DNA from: Pandoraea horticolens
GTDB lineage: Bacteria > Pseudomonadota > Gammaproteobacteria > Burkholderiales > Burkholderiaceae
Length of the DNA: 64,000 nt
Reading direction: 5' to 3'
Assembly: GCF_902459555.1 (NCBI RefSeq)
Contig: NZ_CABPSM010000017.1
Span: 1-64,000, forward strand
Each line of letters begins with the position of its first letter. The first letter of the stretch is position 1. Positions 46,612 through 55,625 of the stretch are shown here, one piece after another. The notes below the pieces were generated by a model, which worked only from the letters and a program-made list of their open reading frames with translations, was not told the origin of the DNA and did not search any database. The position numbers were made by a program, and so were the translations under genes.

Positions 46612-47975
46612 GCGCCGCGCCCGCTGTCGACGTCGATCAGGCGATCGAAACGCAAAAAGTTGGCAGGTTCTCGATTCGCATCATCGTCCTGATGGGCCTG
46701 ATGATGCTCACCGAGGGCTACGATCTCGGCGCGCTCTCGTTTGCCGCGCCCGCCATCGGCCGTGCGTGGGGCATCGGTCGCGGCGCACTGGGTCCGGCAT
46801 TCGGCGCGTTCGTCTTCGGCACGATGCTCGGTGCGTTTGTCCTGGGTTATCTGGGCGATGTCATCGGACGCAAGCGCACGATTCTCATCGGCTCTGTCAT
46901 TCTCGCCGTGCTCACGCTCGCCGTCGTATTCGCCAGCGACCTGCGCACCCTGCTCGTGCTGCGCTTTATCGCGGGCATCGGCATCGGCGGTGTCGTGCCC
47001 AATGCCATCGCGTACATGACGGAATTCGCCCCTCGCCGGTTGCGGGCCACCTGGGTCACGTTGATGTACACGGGATACAGCATCGGTACCGGGCTGGGCG
47101 GGGTGGTCGCGGCGTGGATGATTCCGCACTTCGGCTGGCAGGCCATTTTCGTCATCGGCGGTGTCGGGCCGTTGCTGGCCGCGGTCATGCTCGCCCTATG
47201 GGTGCCGGAGTCGATCCGCTTTCTCGCGCTGAAGGGCCGCCGTGCCGACGAGATCGCGCGCGTGGTTTCGCGGCTTCATCCTGGAAAGGTCTTCAACGCG
47301 CAGATGCGCTTCGTCGTCGGCAGCGAAGCCTCGGGGGCGCAACATGCGCGGCTGCGACAACTCTTCGCCGGGCGCCTGCGACGCATCACCCCCGTGCTGT
47401 GGGCCGTGTACGTCGCAAACTCCATGGCGCTGTTCTTCCTCGTGAGCTGGCTGCCGATGCTCATCGAAGCCATCGGCGTACTCCCGGAGCGGGCGGCCCT
47501 CGTGTCCAGCGCATTCTCGGTGGGCGGCACCATCGGCGGACTCGCCCTCATGCGATTCGTCGACACACGCGGCGCGCTGATCGTCGCCGTGTTGCCCGTC
47601 ATCGGCTGCCCGCTGGTGGCCGCGCTCGGCGCCAATATTCCCGAGGGAATGCTGATCGCGGCGGTCTTCATGATCGGGTTTTGCGTCATCGGTACGCAGT
47701 TCGGCCTCAACGCGGTGGCAGCGATGGTCTATCCCACCGCCTTGCGCGCCAAGGGCGTGGGCGTGGCGGTGGGCATCCAGAAAATCGGCGCCATTGCGGG
47801 CCCGGTCATCGGCGGCGCCCTGCTCTCGCTTCACTGGCCTGTCAGCGCCTTGTTCTACTTTGGCGCCGTGCCGGTGGGCCTCGTGGCGATCTTCGCCTTC
47901 GCGCTCGGCATGCTCCATCGGCAAGACGATCCCGAACGCCCCGAGCACGCGCCGCACGCCGCCGGTTCTGCGTGA
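46608..47975 (+). CDS. MFS transporter, AAHS (aromatic acid:H+ symporter)-type, first copy
   Basis: 455 residues, 12 membrane helices, from ATG 46608 overlapping the dehydratase stop by four bases. The family motifs are LTEGYDLGALSFAAPAIGRAW in helix 1, GYLGDVIGRKRTI in the loop after helix 2, and IAGIGIGGVVPNAIAYMTEF in helix 4. AAHS members import aromatic or other small organic acids with protons. It resembles the second MFS gene of the cluster (52224-53594), indicating paralogous duplication. Confidence 0.92.
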   Translation: MSAAPAVDVDQAIETQKVGRFSIRIIVLMGLMMLTEGYDLGALSFAAPAIGRAWGIGRGALGPAFGAFVFGTMLGAFVLGYLGDVIGRKRTILIGSVILAVLTLAVVFASDLRTLLVLRFIAGIGIGGVVPNAIAYMTEFAPRRLRATWVTLMYTGYSIGTGLGGVVAAWMIPHFGWQAIFVIGGVGPLLAAVMLALWVPESIRFLALKGRRADEIARVVSRLHPGKVFNAQMRFVVGSEASGAQHARLRQLFAGRLRRITPVLWAVYVANSMALFFLVSWLPMLIEAIGVLPERAALVSSAFSVGGTIGGLALMRFVDTRGALIVAVLPVIGCPLVAALGANIPEGMLIAAVFMIGFCVIGTQFGLNAVAAMVYPTALRAKGVGVAVGIQKIGAIAGPVIGGALLSLHWPVSALFYFGAVPVGLVAIFAFALGMLHRQDDPERPEHAPHAAGSA

Positions 47976-48011
47976 CATCGCCCCTCAACAAGACATCCCA
48001 GAGGAACCAAC

Positions 48012-48917
48012 ATGCTTGACATCACGCCGCTGCGCGCGCCGACGGCGAACGCGAGCCAAACGGGGGAAGCGAACGGGACGAGCGAAACCGCTTTCGACTT
48101 CGTCGGTCAGGTGCATGGCTTCGACACCGCCGCGCCGGTCAACGCGAACACCGCACACGCCATTGACGACGCAATGACCCGTTACGGTGTCCTCGTCTTT
48201 CGCGGCCAGTCGCTCACGCCGCAGCAGCAACTGGATTTCGCCAGTGCGCTGGGGCCGCTCGATATCGGCTTCAAACGCGTCGCCAAACCGCACAACCGTC
48301 TCGGGTACGACACGCTCGCCGACATCTCCAATCTCGACGAAAGCGGTGCCGTCGCCAGTCGCGAGCACCGTCGCATCGTGGGCAATATCGCCAACCAGTT
48401 GTGGCACAGCGATAGTTCGTTCCAGCGCCCGTCTGCCCGCTACTCGATGCTCTATGCCGTGGTAGTGCCACCGGAAGGCGGGGAGACGGAATTCGCCGAT
48501 ATGCGCGCCGCGTTCGAGGCATTGCCGGCGTTGCAGCAAGCATCGCTGCGCGAGTTGCAGGCCGAACACGACGCTTTGCACTCACGCATTTTTCTCGGCG
48601 ATACCGAGTACGACGCCGCTCAACGCGCCGCCATTCCCCCAACGGTCTGGCCGTTGGTGCGACGGCACCCCGGCGGCCGGTCGTCGTTGTTCATCGGGGC
48701 GCACGCCAGCCGCGTTCTCGACATGACACTCGCCGAGGGCCGCATGCTGCTGCTTGATCTGCTCGAACACGCCACGCAACCCGCCTTCGTCTATCGTCAT
48801 ACCTGGCAACCGGGCGATCTGGTGATCTGGGACAACCGATGCACATTGCATCGCGGCCGACGCTTCGACCTGACGCAGCGGCGCGAATTGCGACGTGCCA
48901 CCACGCTCGACGCCTGA
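48012..48917 (+). CDS. TfdA/TauD family Fe(II)/2-oxoglutarate-dependent dioxygenase
   Basis: 301 residues, 36 bases after the permease. The iron ligands are visible as the HxD in NQLWHSDSSFQRP near residue 132 and the distal histidine in NRCTLHRGRRFD near residue 280; an arginine in TQRRELRRATTL suits 2-oxoglutarate binding. Relatives oxidise taurine, 2,4-D and phenoxy acids, cleaving C-S or C-O bonds by hydroxylation, or simply hydroxylate the substrate. Its place between a permease and dehydratases suggests an initial hydroxylation or ether cleavage. Substrate unknown. Confidence 0.9.
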   Translation: MLDITPLRAPTANASQTGEANGTSETAFDFVGQVHGFDTAAPVNANTAHAIDDAMTRYGVLVFRGQSLTPQQQLDFASALGPLDIGFKRVAKPHNRLGYDTLADISNLDESGAVASREHRRIVGNIANQLWHSDSSFQRPSARYSMLYAVVVPPEGGETEFADMRAAFEALPALQQASLRELQAEHDALHSRIFLGDTEYDAAQRAAIPPTVWPLVRRHPGGRSSLFIGAHASRVLDMTLAEGRMLLLDLLEHATQPAFVYRHTWQPGDLVIWDNRCTLHRGRRFDLTQRRELRRATTLDA

Positions 48918-48949
48918 ACGGCCTTCATCACATTCAAGGAGACACCCCC

Positions 48950-50239
48950 ATGCGACTGACCCCTGACGAGCAAGCCATGCTCGACGGCACACAGGGCCCC
49001 GCCGTGCAGAAGGCGATGGATCTGCTGGTGCGTTACGGCGAAGCGCTCGGTGCCGAACACTTTGTCGATACCAACAACGTGTGCGGCACACTCGGCGCCA
49101 CCACACCGTTTCTGCGCGACTTCGGCACGCGCGGCGGCGCGCTCGATCTCGACGCCGTCTTTTCCGAGTTCAACCTCGACAGCGCCGAAGTCGTGCCCGT
49201 GCCACGGATGAAGGCGTACAGCAGCCATCTCCAGCAAGGTTTCGATCCCGAGCATGCCGAGCGCCAGGGCATTGCGCCGGAAGTCGTCAAGCTGTATCGC
49301 GCAGGCGAAGCGTATGCGGGCCGGCTTGGCGTTCAACCCCTGCACACCTGTGCGCCGTATCAGGTCGGCAACGTGCCGGTGCGCGGCGAGCATTGCGCGT
49401 GGATGGAGTCGTCGGCGGTGGTGTATATCAACGCCGTGCTCGGCGCACGCAGCAACGCCGAAGGGCGCGAGAGTGCAGGCGCCGCCATGGTCACCGGCAA
49501 GATTCCCTACTGGGGTCTGCATCTGACGGAGAACCGCTACGGCACCGACCTCGTGCAGGTCGACGTACCGATCGACAACGTCTTCGAATGGGGACTGCTC
49601 GGCTATTACGTCGGCGAAGTCGTCTCCGAAGGCATTCCCGTCTTGCAGGGCATTCAAGGGCCGGCCAACCTGCCGCGCCTCAAGCACTTCGGCGCGGCAG
49701 CGGCATCGTCGGGCGGTGTCGAGATGTATCACATCGTTGGCACGACGCCGGAAGCGCGAACGCTCGACGAAGCGTTCGGCCCGCGCAAGGCCCGCCAGAT
49801 GCTGCGTTACGGCGCGGCCGAACGGCGTCTCGCTTACGAACGCGTGAACACGACGGCGCGCGACAGCGACGTCGACTTCGTGATGCTCGGCTGCCCGCAC
49901 TACTCCATCGAACAGATCTGGGAAGTCTGCCAATTGCTCGAAGGCCAAAAGGTGCATGAGAACACCGAACTCTGGATCTTCACCCCGCGCGCCACACGTC
50001 ACCTGGCCGATCAGGCGGGCTACACACGAATCATCGAAGCCGCCGGTGCGCATCTCATGAGCGACACCTGTTCCGCGCTCGGGCGAGTCATGCCTAAGGG
50101 AACGCGGGTGGCGGCTGTCGACTCGGCCAAGCAGGCGCATTACCTGCCGGCCATCATGAACATTCAGGCCTGGTGCGGCACCACGGCCGAGTGCATTTCG
50201 GCCGCCGTCAGCGGTCGCTGGACAGGAGCGCTGGCATGA
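48950..50239 (+). CDS. AcnX-type dehydratase, large (catalytic) subunit
   Basis: 429 residues from ATG 48950, with AAGGAG nine bases upstream. It belongs to the aconitase X (AcnX) family, whose characterised bacterial members dehydrate cis-3-hydroxy-L-proline; archaeal ones act on mevalonate 5-phosphate. Probable cluster ligands are the cysteines in MLGCPHYSIEQIW, MSDTCSALGRVMP and IQAWCGTTAECISAAVSGRW. Other family features are LTPDEQAMLDGTQG at the start and YGEALGAEHFVDTNNVCG. The small subunit gene overlaps its stop, as expected for the two-subunit type. Confidence 0.9.
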   Translation: MRLTPDEQAMLDGTQGPAVQKAMDLLVRYGEALGAEHFVDTNNVCGTLGATTPFLRDFGTRGGALDLDAVFSEFNLDSAEVVPVPRMKAYSSHLQQGFDPEHAERQGIAPEVVKLYRAGEAYAGRLGVQPLHTCAPYQVGNVPVRGEHCAWMESSAVVYINAVLGARSNAEGRESAGAAMVTGKIPYWGLHLTENRYGTDLVQVDVPIDNVFEWGLLGYYVGEVVSEGIPVLQGIQGPANLPRLKHFGAAAASSGGVEMYHIVGTTPEARTLDEAFGPRKARQMLRYGAAERRLAYERVNTTARDSDVDFVMLGCPHYSIEQIWEVCQLLEGQKVHENTELWIFTPRATRHLADQAGYTRIIEAAGAHLMSDTCSALGRVMPKGTRVAAVDSAKQAHYLPAIMNIQAWCGTTAECISAAVSGRWTGALA

Positions 50240-50709
50240 ACGCCACGACACACATCGAACGGCAAGACACCCCGCAAAGCACCACGCAGACCTTCGTGCT
50301 GCATGGCCGGCGCGTTGTCGGCGGGCGCGCCGAGGGCGAGGCGCTCGTCACCCATGACCGCATCTCCGGCTGGGGCGGCATTGACCCGCGCACCGGCACG
50401 GTCATCGAAACGCGTCACGAACTTCGCGGCGTGAGCTTCGCGGGCAAGGTACTGGTGTTCCCCGGCGCGAAGGGTTCGTCGGGATGGTCGAGCCAGTTTC
50501 ACATCGCACGACTGGCGGGCACCGCACCGATCGCCATGTTGTTCAACGAGATGACGACCAAGATGGCGCTCGGTGCCGTGGTCACACACGCGCCCGCGCT
50601 GACGGACTTCGATCGCGACCCGCTTTCGCTCATTCAGACGGGCGACTGGGTGGTGGTCGATGCCGATCGCGGCGTGGTCGAAGTGACCCGGCGCGTCGCC
50701 GGCATCTGA
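50236..50709 (+). CDS. AcnX-type dehydratase, small (swivel/DUF126) subunit
   Basis: 157 residues from ATG 50236, overlapping the large-subunit stop (ATGA). The DUF126 swivel-domain motifs GGRAEGEALVTHDRISGWGG near residue 34, GKVLVFPGAKGSSGWSS near residue 75 and the C-terminal GDWVVVDADRGVVEV are clear. It pairs with the large subunit to close the active site. The serine in KGSSGWSS is the likely catalytic residue of the family. Confidence 0.92.
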   Translation: MNATTHIERQDTPQSTTQTFVLHGRRVVGGRAEGEALVTHDRISGWGGIDPRTGTVIETRHELRGVSFAGKVLVFPGAKGSSGWSSQFHIARLAGTAPIAMLFNEMTTKMALGAVVTHAPALTDFDRDPLSLIQTGDWVVVDADRGVVEVTRRVAGI

Positions 50710-50803
50710 GAATTTCCGTGCGCTTCGCGAGGGTCTTCCGCCCCGGCCATGCGCGAATCGTTGCCCGTCTTCTTTCCCTGACCTAGCTTTACTGGAGATG
50801 CAA

Positions 50804-52102
50804 TTGGACACCAATACTCGCGTGGTACGCCGCGCGACCCACACCCCCGCGTGGCACGTCGATGCCGACATCTGCATCGTGGGCGCCGGCATTTCGGGCA
50901 CCTCCGCCGCGCTGGAAGCTGCCGCGCTCGGCCGCAAGGTCGTTCTCGTCGACAGCCTTCCCTCGCTTGGCGGCCAGGCCGTCAATTCCATCATCGGCAC
51001 CTTCTGCGGACTGTTCTCCAACGGCCCGAAGCGCTTTCAGGTCACGCACGGCATCGCCGACGGCATCCTGCGCGACCTGGGTGCCCAAGGGGCATTGCAC
51101 TACAAGGAAGGCCCGCTCACGACCGTGGTGTTGTATGACGAAGTTGCGCTCTCGCGCTGGATCGAGCAGAAGATTCTCGACGCGGGGATCACCGTGATTC
51201 TCGGCGCAGTCATTGGGCATGTGGCCACCGAAGGCCGCCGCGTGCAGCGCGTGACGCTCGCCACGCGGTACGGCGACGTGCACGTCGATGCCAAGGGTTT
51301 TGTGGACGCCAGCGGCGACGCGGCGCTCGCCTGGAACGCCGGACTGTCGTGCCGCGAGCCGATCACGCCCGTGCACGGCACGCAGATGGTCGTGCTCGAA
51401 GGGCTCGACGAAACGCACGCGCCGACCCAGGCCGAGTTCAAGGAGCGCGTGGCGAGCCGCGCGAACGCCTACGGACTGGAGCGCAAGGACGGTCTCGTCT
51501 TCTATTTCCGCGGCCGCAACATCGGTATCGCGAACATGACGCACATCGAAACGCCGCTGGAGCCGGTGGCCGCATCGCATACGGCGCTGGTGGGGCGCGA
51601 CCAGGCAGACCGCGCCTTCGAATTCCTCAAGGCGGAATACCCCGAGGTGTATCGCAACGCACGCATTCGCAGCTACGGGCTGCCGGGTATCCGGCAAACG
51701 CGCTGGATCGTCGGTACCCACACGCTCACTTCCGAAGAAGTAATTGCCGCGAAATCGTTCCCCGACGCGGTGGCGCGCACCTCCTGGCCCATCGAGCTGC
51801 ACGACCGTCCGGAAGGATACGTATGGCAACCGTTCGGCGACGACCATCTGCACACCGTGCCGCTAGGCAGCCTGCTCGCTGCCGACGCCGATAACGTGGT
51901 GGCCGCGGGCCGCTGCATCGACGCCGACTCGAGCGCGCTGTCGAGCGTGCGTGTGATGGGACCGTGCATTGCGATGGGCGCCGCAGCCGCGCACGCGCTC
52001 GATCTGGCCGATGCGGGCAGCGTTCACGACATCGACCGTGCGGCATTGCGTCAGCGAATTGCCGACAACGTCGACCGGATCGATCCACCGCATTTGTCAT
52101 GA
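50804..52102 (+). CDS. FAD-dependent oxidoreductase of the AcnX cluster
   Basis: 432 residues if started at TTG 50804, which has GGAG six bases upstream; an ATG at 50798 lies too close to that site but is in frame. The dinucleotide-binding motif ADICIVGAGISGTSAALEAA is at the N-terminus; SLGGQAVNSIIGTFCGLF follows; a late FAD-contact motif is AADADNVVAAGRCIDADSSA. It resembles FAD_oxidored (PF12831-type) proteins that oxidise organic acids or alcohols. It follows the AcnX subunit gene by about 95 bases. Confidence 0.88.
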   Translation: MDTNTRVVRRATHTPAWHVDADICIVGAGISGTSAALEAAALGRKVVLVDSLPSLGGQAVNSIIGTFCGLFSNGPKRFQVTHGIADGILRDLGAQGALHYKEGPLTTVVLYDEVALSRWIEQKILDAGITVILGAVIGHVATEGRRVQRVTLATRYGDVHVDAKGFVDASGDAALAWNAGLSCREPITPVHGTQMVVLEGLDETHAPTQAEFKERVASRANAYGLERKDGLVFYFRGRNIGIANMTHIETPLEPVAASHTALVGRDQADRAFEFLKAEYPEVYRNARIRSYGLPGIRQTRWIVGTHTLTSEEVIAAKSFPDAVARTSWPIELHDRPEGYVWQPFGDDHLHTVPLGSLLAADADNVVAAGRCIDADSSALSSVRVMGPCIAMGAAAAHALDLADAGSVHDIDRAALRQRIADNVDRIDPPHLS

Positions 52103-52223
52103 AACGGCGCGAGCATCGCTGCAGGACTACATAACGACATTTGCCGGGAACGCACGCGAATATACGCGGCGTCCCGGCTTCCTGAAGCCGGCGCTTACGG
52201 GCGATTCGGCATATGGAGGAGAC

Positions 52224-53594
52224 ATGGCAACGCTGCAAATGATGGACATTTCGCGTCTCATCGACGCGCAAAAGCCCGGGCGCTTCGCATTTCTGACGAT
52301 CTTCTGCGCCTGGATTCTCATGCTCACCGATGGGTACGAACTCACGGCCCTCGCCTATGCGGCCCCATCGCTGGTGCGAGACTGGCAGATTCCTCGCGCG
52401 GCGCTGGGCCCCGCCTTCGGCATCAACGTGTTCGGGATCATGGTCGGCTCGATCCTGTTCGGTTTTCTCGGCGATCGCTACGGACGCAAGCGCGCGCTGC
52501 TCTGGGGCACGGTTTGGTATGGCGTTCTCACACTGGTGACGGTGAAGGCAACCACCATCGACCATCTGCTGGTTCTGCGGTTTCTCGCCGGCATCGGCAT
52601 CGGCGGCGCCGTCCCCAACGCGTTCGTGCTGATTTCGGAGTTCGCCCCCAAGCGCCTGCGCGCAACCTGGGTGACGCTGATGTTCACCGGCTACACGATC
52701 GGCGCGAGTCTCGGCGGCGCCGTCGCGGCCACGCTCATCGGCTCGCACGGATGGCACGTCATCTTCCTGATCGGCGGCATCGCGCCGCTCGCGGTCGCGG
52801 CCGTGCTCGCGGTCGTGATGCCCGAGTCGCTGCGCTTTCTCGTACTCAAAGGCTGGCGTCCCGCAGAGGTGGTGCGACTGGTGCGCAAGATCGATCCGGC
52901 GGTCAATGTGGATACGTCCACGCGCTTCTACGTCGGCGACGAACCCGCGCCGTCGCCGTTCCGTTGGGCAATGCTGTTCGAAGGACGCCTGCGCACGCTC
53001 ACACCGGTGCTGTGGCTCGCCTACATCGCCAACTCGATGGCCCTGTTCGCGTTGCAGAACTGGCTGCCGATCCTGGTCGAAGCCGTGGGGGTGCCCGCAC
53101 GACAAGCCGCGCTGGTGTCGGCCATGTTCTCCATTGGCGGCACGGCGGGCGGCCTTGCGCTGATGCGTTTCATCGACCGCTACGGCGCCCGCATGATTGT
53201 GTTTCTACCGCTCTTCGGGTGCCCGCTCGTTGCCCTGCTCGGCAGCGGCATGCCCGCCATGCTGCTGACCGCCGTGGTGTTTCTCGTGGGATTTTGCGTG
53301 GCCGGGACGCAGTCGGGTCTGAACGCCGTGGCACCGACCGTCTACCCCAGTACGATCCGGGGCAAAGGCACGGGTATCGCCATCGGCGTCGCCAAGGTCG
53401 GGTCCATCTCGGGGCCGATGATCGGCGGCCTGCTGCTCTCGCTCTCGCTCCCGGTGTCGACGCTGTTCGTCGCGGCTGCCGTGCCGGTGGCTGTCGTCGT
53501 GTTGCTGGCGCTCGTGCTGGGGCGCACGACACGCCGTGCCAACCCGGACGGCGGCGCGGGGCCGCACCCGGCCTCGGCCGCCGCAAAAAGTTGA
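52224..53594 (+). CDS. MFS transporter, AAHS-type, second copy
   Basis: 456 residues from ATG 52224, with GGAGGAG directly upstream. Twelve membrane helices with LTDGYELTALAYAAPSLVRDW, GFLGDRYGRKRALL and LAGIGIGGAVPNAFVLISEF. Similar over its whole length to the permease at 46608-47975, so the cluster has two related importers, perhaps for substrate and intermediate. Confidence 0.92.
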   Translation: MATLQMMDISRLIDAQKPGRFAFLTIFCAWILMLTDGYELTALAYAAPSLVRDWQIPRAALGPAFGINVFGIMVGSILFGFLGDRYGRKRALLWGTVWYGVLTLVTVKATTIDHLLVLRFLAGIGIGGAVPNAFVLISEFAPKRLRATWVTLMFTGYTIGASLGGAVAATLIGSHGWHVIFLIGGIAPLAVAAVLAVVMPESLRFLVLKGWRPAEVVRLVRKIDPAVNVDTSTRFYVGDEPAPSPFRWAMLFEGRLRTLTPVLWLAYIANSMALFALQNWLPILVEAVGVPARQAALVSAMFSIGGTAGGLALMRFIDRYGARMIVFLPLFGCPLVALLGSGMPAMLLTAVVFLVGFCVAGTQSGLNAVAPTVYPSTIRGKGTGIAIGVAKVGSISGPMIGGLLLSLSLPVSTLFVAAAVPVAVVVLLALVLGRTTRRANPDGGAGPHPASAAAKS

Positions 53595-53664
53595 CCTGGT
53601 TGATCTGAGCCGGCCAGGGAACACAAAACACCGACTAATCATTACAAGACATTCTGGAGACAAC

Positions 53665-54921
53665 ATGACCCAACGCCATTCGCGCGCGGGACGGCCCTTT
53701 TCGTCCCCGCGTTTGCACAAACGCCGATCCGCCCGCGCTTCGACCCGGGCCTTGCTGAGCATTTCCCTCGCCATTACGTCACTGCCCGCCCTCGCGCAAA
53801 GCTCGGTTCAGCTTTACGGCATCATCGACAACGGCATCAGCTATACCAACAACGTCGCGTCGACGGTCGGCGGCAAGGGCGCGAGTCGTGTAGGCCTGGC
53901 CACCGGCTTCGGCAGCGGCGACCGCTTCGGTCTGACGGGCAGCGAAGATCTCGGCGACGGCAACAAGGCCATATTTACGCTCGAGAACGGTTTCAGCGGC
54001 ATCAACGGAACACTCGGTCAAGGCGGCCGCATGTTCGGACGGCAAGCATTTGCCGGCCTGTCGAATCCGCGCTGGGGCACACTCACCTTCGGACGCCAGT
54101 ACGAGTTCGGCTTCGTCTATCTGTCGCCGTTCGAATCGTGGACACAGTTCGGCAGCATCTACGGCGCGCACATCGGCGACGTCGACAACACCTTCTCGAC
54201 CTTCCGGCTGAACCAGTCTGTGAAGTACGAATACTCACCGATGGCAGGCCTCACACTCGGCGCCCTGTACGCGTTCAGCAATCAGAGCGCGACCAGCGGC
54301 AGCACGGGCTTCGCGAATAACCGGGCGCTCGGTCTCGGCATTCAGTATCAGCGCGGGCCGATCGGTGCGGCGGCGACCTTCCTGCATCTGAGCAATCCGT
54401 CGGCATCGGCGGCCAACTCGACCAATCCGGGCGGCGCCATCGGCGACGAATACACGTTGTCGACGAGCCTGTTCTACAACTCGGCCTTCGTTTCGCGTCA
54501 AGACGTCATCGGTGTCGCCGGCAGTTACAGCTTCGGTGACGCGCGCGTGAGTGCGGTCTTCACCGACACACGGCTTCGTTATCAGAACGGGCAGGACTTG
54601 CGTGTCGACAACTACGAAATCAATACGCGTTATCAATTCTCGCCCGCCATCGTTGCCGGGATCGGCTACATCTTCACCGACGCCTCGGGCTACGCCGGCA
54701 CGGGTGCGACGTCGTTCGCCTCGGGCACGCGCCCGCGCTGGCATCAGATCGACGCGGGGGCGGCGTACTATTTCTCGAAGCGCACCGACCTGCACGCGTC
54801 GGTGATCTACCAGCGTGCCGCAGGCGACGCGACGGTGGCCGCCATCAACGCGTTCGGCCCTGCCGGGGCCGGCGTGAAGAATCAGGTGGCTGTGCTCGCT
54901 GGTCTGCGTCACCGGTTCTGA
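53665..54921 (+). CDS. Gram-negative general porin (OmpC/OpcP-like, porin_4)
   Basis: 418 residues from ATG 53665, with GGAG seven bases upstream. A long basic N-terminus precedes the signal peptide (LLSISLAITSLPALAQ). The mature protein starts SSVQLYGIIDNGISYTNN, typical of Burkholderia porins, followed by SRFGLTGSEDLGDGNKAIF-type sequence and loops, and ends in LRHRF, with the terminal Phe for outer-membrane insertion. Last gene of the catabolic cluster, so it likely admits that substrate. Confidence 0.94.
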   Translation: MTQRHSRAGRPFSSPRLHKRRSARASTRALLSISLAITSLPALAQSSVQLYGIIDNGISYTNNVASTVGGKGASRVGLATGFGSGDRFGLTGSEDLGDGNKAIFTLENGFSGINGTLGQGGRMFGRQAFAGLSNPRWGTLTFGRQYEFGFVYLSPFESWTQFGSIYGAHIGDVDNTFSTFRLNQSVKYEYSPMAGLTLGALYAFSNQSATSGSTGFANNRALGLGIQYQRGPIGAAATFLHLSNPSASAANSTNPGGAIGDEYTLSTSLFYNSAFVSRQDVIGVAGSYSFGDARVSAVFTDTRLRYQNGQDLRVDNYEINTRYQFSPAIVAGIGYIFTDASGYAGTGATSFASGTRPRWHQIDAGAAYYFSKRTDLHASVIYQRAAGDATVAAINAFGPAGAGVKNQVAVLAGLRHRF

Positions 54922-54943
54922 TCGTTGGCGATACGTGCTCACA

Positions 54944-54993
54944 CCCACCGATACCTGCGGCATCGCTCCCGGTATCGGTGGGCCCCGCGTTTT
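54944..54993 (+). terminator. Terminator after the porin gene
   Basis: CCCACCGATACC at 54944-54955 pairs perfectly with GGTATCGGTGGG at 54971-54982, with a 15-base loop; a short T-run follows a GC-rich stretch near 54990. It closes the AcnX cluster. Confidence 0.7.
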
Positions 54994-55145
54994 CAGGCGA
55001 CCGCGCCTAAGCGCGTCGGGAGGCGAGAAAGCATGCCAGTCGATTGGCGAACCGATAAATAAGCTAGTATTGCGGCACTGTCGCCTACCGAGCGGCTAAT
55101 CGACTGGAACGCCGGCCCCCATCCGGGGCGCGTGCGCAATGTGGT

Positions 55146-55625
55146 ATGGAACTCGACGCCATTGATTTGAAGATTCTGCGGGAGCTGCAAGCCGACGCCC
55201 GCCTCACCAATGTGGAACTCGCCTCGCGAGTCAGCCTTTCGCCGTCGCCCTGTCTGGCACGCGTGAAGGCGCTCGAAACGGCGGGCTATATTCGCCAGCG
55301 CGTCACGCTGCTGGACCCGTCCCGGCTCGGGCTGCATATCAACGTTTTCATCCACGTCACGCTCGAGAACCAGAATCGTGACCGCCTGGATGCCTTCGAA
55401 GCAGCCGTCACCGCACTGCCGAACGTCATGGAGTGTTACCTGATGTCGGGGGACGCCGACTATCTGCTGCGCGTCATGGTGAGCGACATGAGCGCTTACG
55501 AAACGCTGATTACCGATCGTCTGTCCCGCATCCCGGGTATCCGCAACATCCGCTCGAGCTTCGCGCTCAAGCAGGTCATGTACACCACGGCAGTCCCCGT
55601 GCCGGACACCTCCGGCGATGCCTGA
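55146..55625 (+). CDS. Lrp/AsnC family regulator
   Basis: 159 residues. Winged helix (RLTNVELASRVSLSPSPCLARVKALE) followed by the RAM domain (INVFIHVTL to YLMSGDADYLLRVMV). It overlaps the EamA transporter gene by eight bases and probably controls it in response to an amino acid. Confidence 0.93.
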   Translation: MELDAIDLKILRELQADARLTNVELASRVSLSPSPCLARVKALETAGYIRQRVTLLDPSRLGLHINVFIHVTLENQNRDRLDAFEAAVTALPNVMECYLMSGDADYLLRVMVSDMSAYETLITDRLSRIPGIRNIRSSFALKQVMYTTAVPVPDTSGDA

